Positions 60,874 to 64,000 of a stretch of 64,000 nucleotides of DNA are shown here, in pieces; the stretch's first letter is position 1, and the number at the start of each line of letters is the position of its first letter. The DNA is from Rouxiella badensis (GTDB taxonomy: Bacteria; Pseudomonadota; Gammaproteobacteria; Enterobacterales; Enterobacteriaceae). The DNA lies in NCBI RefSeq assembly GCF_002093665.1, contig NZ_MRWE01000008.1, positions 1-64,000 on the forward strand. The letters run 5' to 3'. The notes below the pieces were generated by a model. That model did not search any database. It was not told where the DNA came from and worked only from the letters and a program-made list of their open reading frames with translations. Position numbers and translations under genes: made by a program.

Positions 60874-61353
60874 TTACTTCTTGTGTTTCAGGTAATGGCT
60901 GATGCCGTAAACCACCAGCGCATGGTCATCCTGCGACGGCAGGCCGCTTACGCTAACGGCACCGAATACCGCGCCAGCTCGGGTCAATAACGGAAAGCTG
61001 CCGCCGTGGTCGCAGTATTCGGCCTGATTGATAAAGGCGTGATGCTCCATGCGTTCGCCAGTCAGCTCATAGTTGAGCCCCGCATAAAGGGAGGAGTGGG
61101 CGAGGCGCAGCACGGTATTTCTTTTACGTTTCATCCATTCCAGGTTATCGGCACTCGAACCCGGTAAGGCGGTCAGAAACAGCGGTTGGCCGAAAGCAAA
61201 AATCTCAATCGAAACGGGCGCATCTGACTCCAGCGCACGCTGACGAATTGCGCTGCCAATCTCCCATGCAGAAGTGAAATCAAAATCCAGATTGTCAAAA
61301 CGGTGTTCAGCTTCCTGCTGAAGCAAAATTTCTGGCGTCAGGGTATGGCTCAT
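60874..61353 (-). CDS. UPF0303 / heme-degrading-domain (HbpS/GlcG-like) protein
   Basis: A 159-residue protein of the UPF0303 family. Visible blocks are FTSAWEIGSAIRQRA, FAFGQPLFLTALPGSSADNLEWMKRKRNTVLR and the Gly-rich HGGSFPLLTRAGAVFGAVSVSG. Relatives bind heme or cobalamin-like ligands, or have no known role. It lies 18-21 bp before iolE and probably shares its transcript. Confidence 0.8.
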   Translation of the reverse strand: MSHTLTPEILLQQEAEHRFDNLDFDFTSAWEIGSAIRQRALESDAPVSIEIFAFGQPLFLTALPGSSADNLEWMKRKRNTVLRLAHSSLYAGLNYELTGERMEHHAFINQAEYCDHGGSFPLLTRAGAVFGAVSVSGLPSQDDHALVVYGISHYLKHKK

Positions 61354-61630
61354 TTTTACAACTCCCGTAAGAAGTAGCGCAGTGGCTCAATGATCAATTC
61401 AACGGGAGAGAGGCTATGCTAAAGAAATGAAAATTTCAATTTATATTAAAAATGAAATAAATGATTATTTTTTGGTTTAATCATTTGATTTTAATTTAAA
61501 TTAATTTAAAGGGCCGATATTTTTGTGACCCTTCAAGATGAATATAAATGTAGATTTGTGATTGTCATCACCTATTAACGGCTGATTTTTTTCCTGGTTA
61601 GCCACATGTCCGATCAGGATAAGCTTGATC
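61354..61630. other. AT-rich divergent promoter region upstream of zigA
   Basis: This part of a 342-bp gene-free stretch is AT-rich and must carry the promoter of the UPF0303-iolE operon. Runs of ATTTAAATT-like sequence occur at 61480-61510. I saw no gene or second operator. Confidence 0.5.
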
Positions 61631-61662
61631 TTAATTTGTTATGTTATAACATAACAAATTAA
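61631..61662. promoter_or_regulatory. 32-bp perfect palindrome, Zur box of zigA
   Basis: Each half reads TTAATTTGTTATGTTA followed by its exact complement. The core TGTTATGTTATAACATAACA matches the enterobacterial Zur consensus with inner TGTTATA-type arms. It lies 34 bp before the zigA start, overlapping the expected promoter. Confidence 0.85.
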
Positions 61663-61695
61663 TTCTATTAAGGCATCCTTTTCAGAGGTCAGGCT

Positions 61696-62928
61696 ATGAC
61701 AGAGAGCATTGCACCATCTTCAAATTTCCTTCATGACCCGCGCCTGCCGGTCACCGTGCTTTCCGGTTTTTTAGGCGCAGGTAAAACCACGTTACTGAAC
61801 CATATCCTTAATAATCGTCAGGGGCTGCGTGTCGCAGTCATCGTCAACGACATGTCAGAGGTCAATATTGACGCGGCGCTGGTGCGAGAAGGCGGTGCCG
61901 AGCTGTCGCGCACCGATGAAAAGCTGGTAGAAATGAGCAATGGCTGTATCTGCTGCACGCTGCGCGAAGACTTGCTGATTGAGGTCGACAGGTTGGCGAA
62001 AGCCGGACGATTCGACCATCTGGTTATTGAATCGACCGGTATCTCAGAGCCGTTACCGGTCGCCGAGACCTTTACCTTCACCGATGATGACGGGCAAAGC
62101 CTGTCAACCTTTGCCCGGCTCGACACCATGGTCACGGTGGTCGATGCCTTTAACTTTCTTAATGACTACGAGTCTGACACCCGCCTGCGGGAAAGAGGGG
62201 AGTCGCTCGGTGAGTTTGACGATCGCGCGGTGGTCGATTTGCTGATTGAGCAGGTTGAGTTCTGTGATGTCATCGTGCTCAACAAGGTTGACCTCATCAG
62301 CGTCCAACGGCAGGACAGGCTGTATGCCATTCTGCACAGTCTTAATCCGCGCGCCAACATTGAGGTCGCCTCCTTCGGGCAGGTGGCGTTAGACAAGGTG
62401 CTTAACACCGGGCTTTTTGATTTCGAACAGGCTGCTCAGGCTCCTGGCTGGCTTAAGGAGTTACGCGGAGAGCACACACCAGAAACCGAAGAGTATGGCA
62501 TTACGCATTTCGTCTATCGTGCTCGCCGTCCATTTCATCCGCAGCGTTTTGCCGTCCTGGCTAACGATGGCCTGCCCGGCGTCGTCCGTTCGAAAGGCTT
62601 CTTCTGGCTGGCGAGCAGGCCGACCTTTGCCGGACAATGGTCGCAGGCCGGTGGCGTATCGCGGCAGGACAAGGCCGGTATGTGGTGGGCGAGTGTGCCG
62701 AAAGAACGTTGGCCTGAGGACTCTGAGACGCTGGCATTTATCCTCGAATATTGGTTAGACGGCGTCGGCGATGCACGTCAGGAGCTGGTGTTCATCGGTA
62801 TCGATATGGATGAACAGGGTCTGCGCGCCAAACTGGACGATTGCCTGCTGAGCGATGAGGAGATGTCGATGGGGGTCAAGGTTTGGGTCAAATTTAGCGA
62901 TCCATGGCCTTCATGGGAGCCGGCATGA
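61696..62928 (+). CDS. zigA: Zinc-binding metallochaperone GTPase ZigA (COG0523)
   Basis: A 410-residue G3E-family GTPase. Walker A is [11 protein letters not shown], the metal site is [12 protein letters not shown] (CxCC), Walker B/switch is ESTGISEP, and the guanine motif is NKVDL. The C-terminal CobW domain includes [15 protein letters not shown]. It delivers zinc under deficiency; the perfect palindrome upstream implies Zur repression. Monocistronic. Confidence 0.92.
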   Translation: MTESIAPSSNFLHDPRLPVTVLSGFLGAGKTTLLNHILNNRQGLRVAVIVNDMSEVNIDAALVREGGAELSRTDEKLVEMSNGCICCTLREDLLIEVDRLAKAGRFDHLVIESTGISEPLPVAETFTFTDDDGQSLSTFARLDTMVTVVDAFNFLNDYESDTRLRERGESLGEFDDRAVVDLLIEQVEFCDVIVLNKVDLISVQRQDRLYAILHSLNPRANIEVASFGQVALDKVLNTGLFDFEQAAQAPGWLKELRGEHTPETEEYGITHFVYRARRPFHPQRFAVLANDGLPGVVRSKGFFWLASRPTFAGQWSQAGGVSRQDKAGMWWASVPKERWPEDSETLAFILEYWLDGVGDARQELVFIGIDMDEQGLRAKLDDCLLSDEEMSMGVKVWVKFSDPWPSWEPA

Positions 62929-63034
62929 GTCAGAGCAGCATCCTGCCCTCAGGACGCCACTCAATTAACTCAAACCTGCCGCCGGGCGTCGCCAGGCTCA
63001 AGGCCGTAACGTGAACGATGACATCAGAAAACGC

Positions 63035-63823
63035 TCAAGAGGCAATCCGGGTGGGTTGCGTCTGAGTTTCTGAGGCATCGAGCGCGTGCCGGCGTCGGGC
63101 AATTGACTCGGCGCGGGAAAAGACCTCAAGCAGGGAGTCTTCATCGATATCCAGCACTTCAGCGTTTTCTTTCAGCGCGGCCTGAAGGTCTGCGGCCGTG
63201 ATGCTAAGCGTTGGGGCAGGCGTCAGCGGCGTCACGCTGGCCGGAGGGACAGATGAACGAACGCTGTGAACGGAATGGGGATAACGGCGTTTCATCGTGT
63301 TGTTGAACAACAGCGCGGCACCGGTCAGCAACAGTGAATTGAGCAGCACCGGATACAGTGCAAAACCATAGCCTAAATGGGTGATGGTCGGGCCACCGAG
63401 CACCGCGGTAATGGCGACGGCACCGCTGGGGGGATGCAGACAGCGAAGCGGAAACATGAGGGCGATGGAAATCGCCACGGCCAGCGCGGCGGCAACGCTG
63501 GCGTCGGGGATTGCGAGCGCACAGGTTACGCCAACCACTGAGGCGAGTAAATTTCCGCCGATGACCGCCCATGGCTGCGCCAGCGGGCTGGCCGGAACGG
63601 CAAACATCAGTACCGCCGAGGCTCCCATCGGCGCGATTAACCACGGGACAGATTCACCCACTGACAATCGGCATAGCCATTCGGTCAGGATAATGCCGAA
63701 AGCGGCCCCGACACAGCCAACGATCCGTTCCCGCCGACTGGATATAACGGCCTGCGGCCAGAAGTGATCGCAGGCGGTTTTAAGCTTTTTTATCAATAAA
63801 TTCATAACGCAATAGGTAACCAT
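63035..63823 (-). CDS. HPP-family integral membrane protein
   Basis: About 262 residues with four to five membrane helices and the eponymous HPP motif in RCLHPPSGAVA. A nitrite-transporter homologue in cyanobacteria shares the domain, but function here is unknown. A soluble C-terminal tail of about 80 residues (from MKRRYPHSV) contains an acidic segment ending in LDIDEDSLLEVF. I chose the ATG at 63823; a later ATG at 63805 is possible. Confidence 0.8.
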   Translation of the reverse strand: MVTYCVMNLLIKKLKTACDHFWPQAVISSRRERIVGCVGAAFGIILTEWLCRLSVGESVPWLIAPMGASAVLMFAVPASPLAQPWAVIGGNLLASVVGVTCALAIPDASVAAALAVAISIALMFPLRCLHPPSGAVAITAVLGGPTITHLGYGFALYPVLLNSLLLTGAALLFNNTMKRRYPHSVHSVRSSVPPASVTPLTPAPTLSITAADLQAALKENAEVLDIDEDSLLEVFSRAESIARRRHALDASETQTQPTRIAS

Positions 63824-63899
63824 AAACAACAAAGCGCCTATTGTATCATGAGATGAATTCGCTTAAAAAACGTTGAACCAGGCAACAGGAATACCTTAC

Positions 63900-63998
63900 T
63901 TAAACCGTTTCCCGGCTTTCTGAAAGCGTTGAATTTCTTTTGGCCGGAGCGGTAATCAAAATCAGGCAAATACCGACCAGCGCAATGCCGAGCCAGCC
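63900..63998 (-). CDS. C-terminal fragment of a probable EamA/DMT-family transporter (cut by the window)
   Basis: Thirty-two codons and a stop, reading into the window end. They encode GWLGIALVGICLILITAP followed by a polar tail. A hydrophobic helix with Gly-rich pattern and short basic tail is typical of the last helix of drug/metabolite exporters. Only the tail is visible, so the family call is tentative. Confidence 0.4.
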   Translation of the reverse strand, partial: GWLGIALVGICLILITAPAKRNSTLSESRETV

Positions 63999-64000
63999 CT

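Noticed and set aside
1..64000. CRISPR arrays, tRNA or rRNA genes, insertion sequences, prophage
   Set aside because: No regularly spaced repeats, cloverleaf-like conserved arms, transposase or phage structural proteins were seen.

Overview
The window reads as a chromosomal stretch from an enterobacterium, most likely of the Rahnella/Rouxiella/Serratia (Yersiniaceae) group. gldA, yojI, umuDC, mntP, iolE, zigA and a MetNIQ-type transporter are all typical of Enterobacterales, genes are dense on both strands, and MntR-, LexA-, Zur- and FNR-like sites match enterobacterial consensus sequences. This placement rests on gene content only. I saw no rRNA, tRNA, insertion sequence, prophage or CRISPR array.

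Region 1 (1-14.6 kb) is housekeeping and envelope/transport. It holds glycerol dehydrogenase, a DUF445 membrane protein, the YojI ABC exporter, a large MscS-type channel, a compact minus-strand operon encoding an EmrAB-type tripartite pump followed by a CorA-type metal transporter, a CDF cation exporter and a FadR-type regulator. Region 2 (14.9-34.4 kb) is a run of regulator/target pairs: an MFS-TetR operon with its own palindrome, LysR with a divergent second-type adenylosuccinate synthetase, SOS-controlled umuDC, an MFS/TetR divergent pair, TetR with a decayed MFS gene, mntP with an MntR box, SDR/LysR, HxlR/old yellow enzyme and a CPA1 antiporter. Two gene remnants, a c-type cytochrome tail and an MFS fragment, lie here.

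Region 3 (34.5-57.8 kb) is the centre of interest: an organosulfur acquisition island. It contains a divergently split ABC transporter with a cysteine-synthase-like gene; an SsuA-like binding protein; a sigma54 activator whose C-terminal half is itself an SsuA-like ligand-binding domain; a sigma54 promoter with two upstream palindromes; SsuD and SfnG monooxygenases; an FAD/NAD(P)-binding protein; two NtaA/SnaA-type flavin monooxygenases; a MetNIQ-like transporter; an MFS permease; and four acyl-CoA-dehydrogenase-fold SfnB-type flavoenzymes. Three of those four contain no cysteine and no methionine beyond the initiator. That is what one expects of proteins made under sulfur starvation. The genes plausibly import sulfonates, sulfones or thioethers, oxidise them stepwise with reduced flavin, and pass the sulfur to cysteine synthesis.

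Region 4 (58.1-64 kb) holds a LysR regulator, an MdaB-type quinone reductase, an iolE gene with a UPF0303 partner, the zinc-starvation GTPase gene zigA behind a 32-bp perfect palindrome resembling a Zur box, an HPP-family membrane protein, and the 3' end of a probable EamA-type transporter cut by the window edge.

The best candidate for an undescribed system is the chimeric sigma54-SsuA regulator together with its palindromes, -24/-12 promoter and the sulfur-depleted enzymes.
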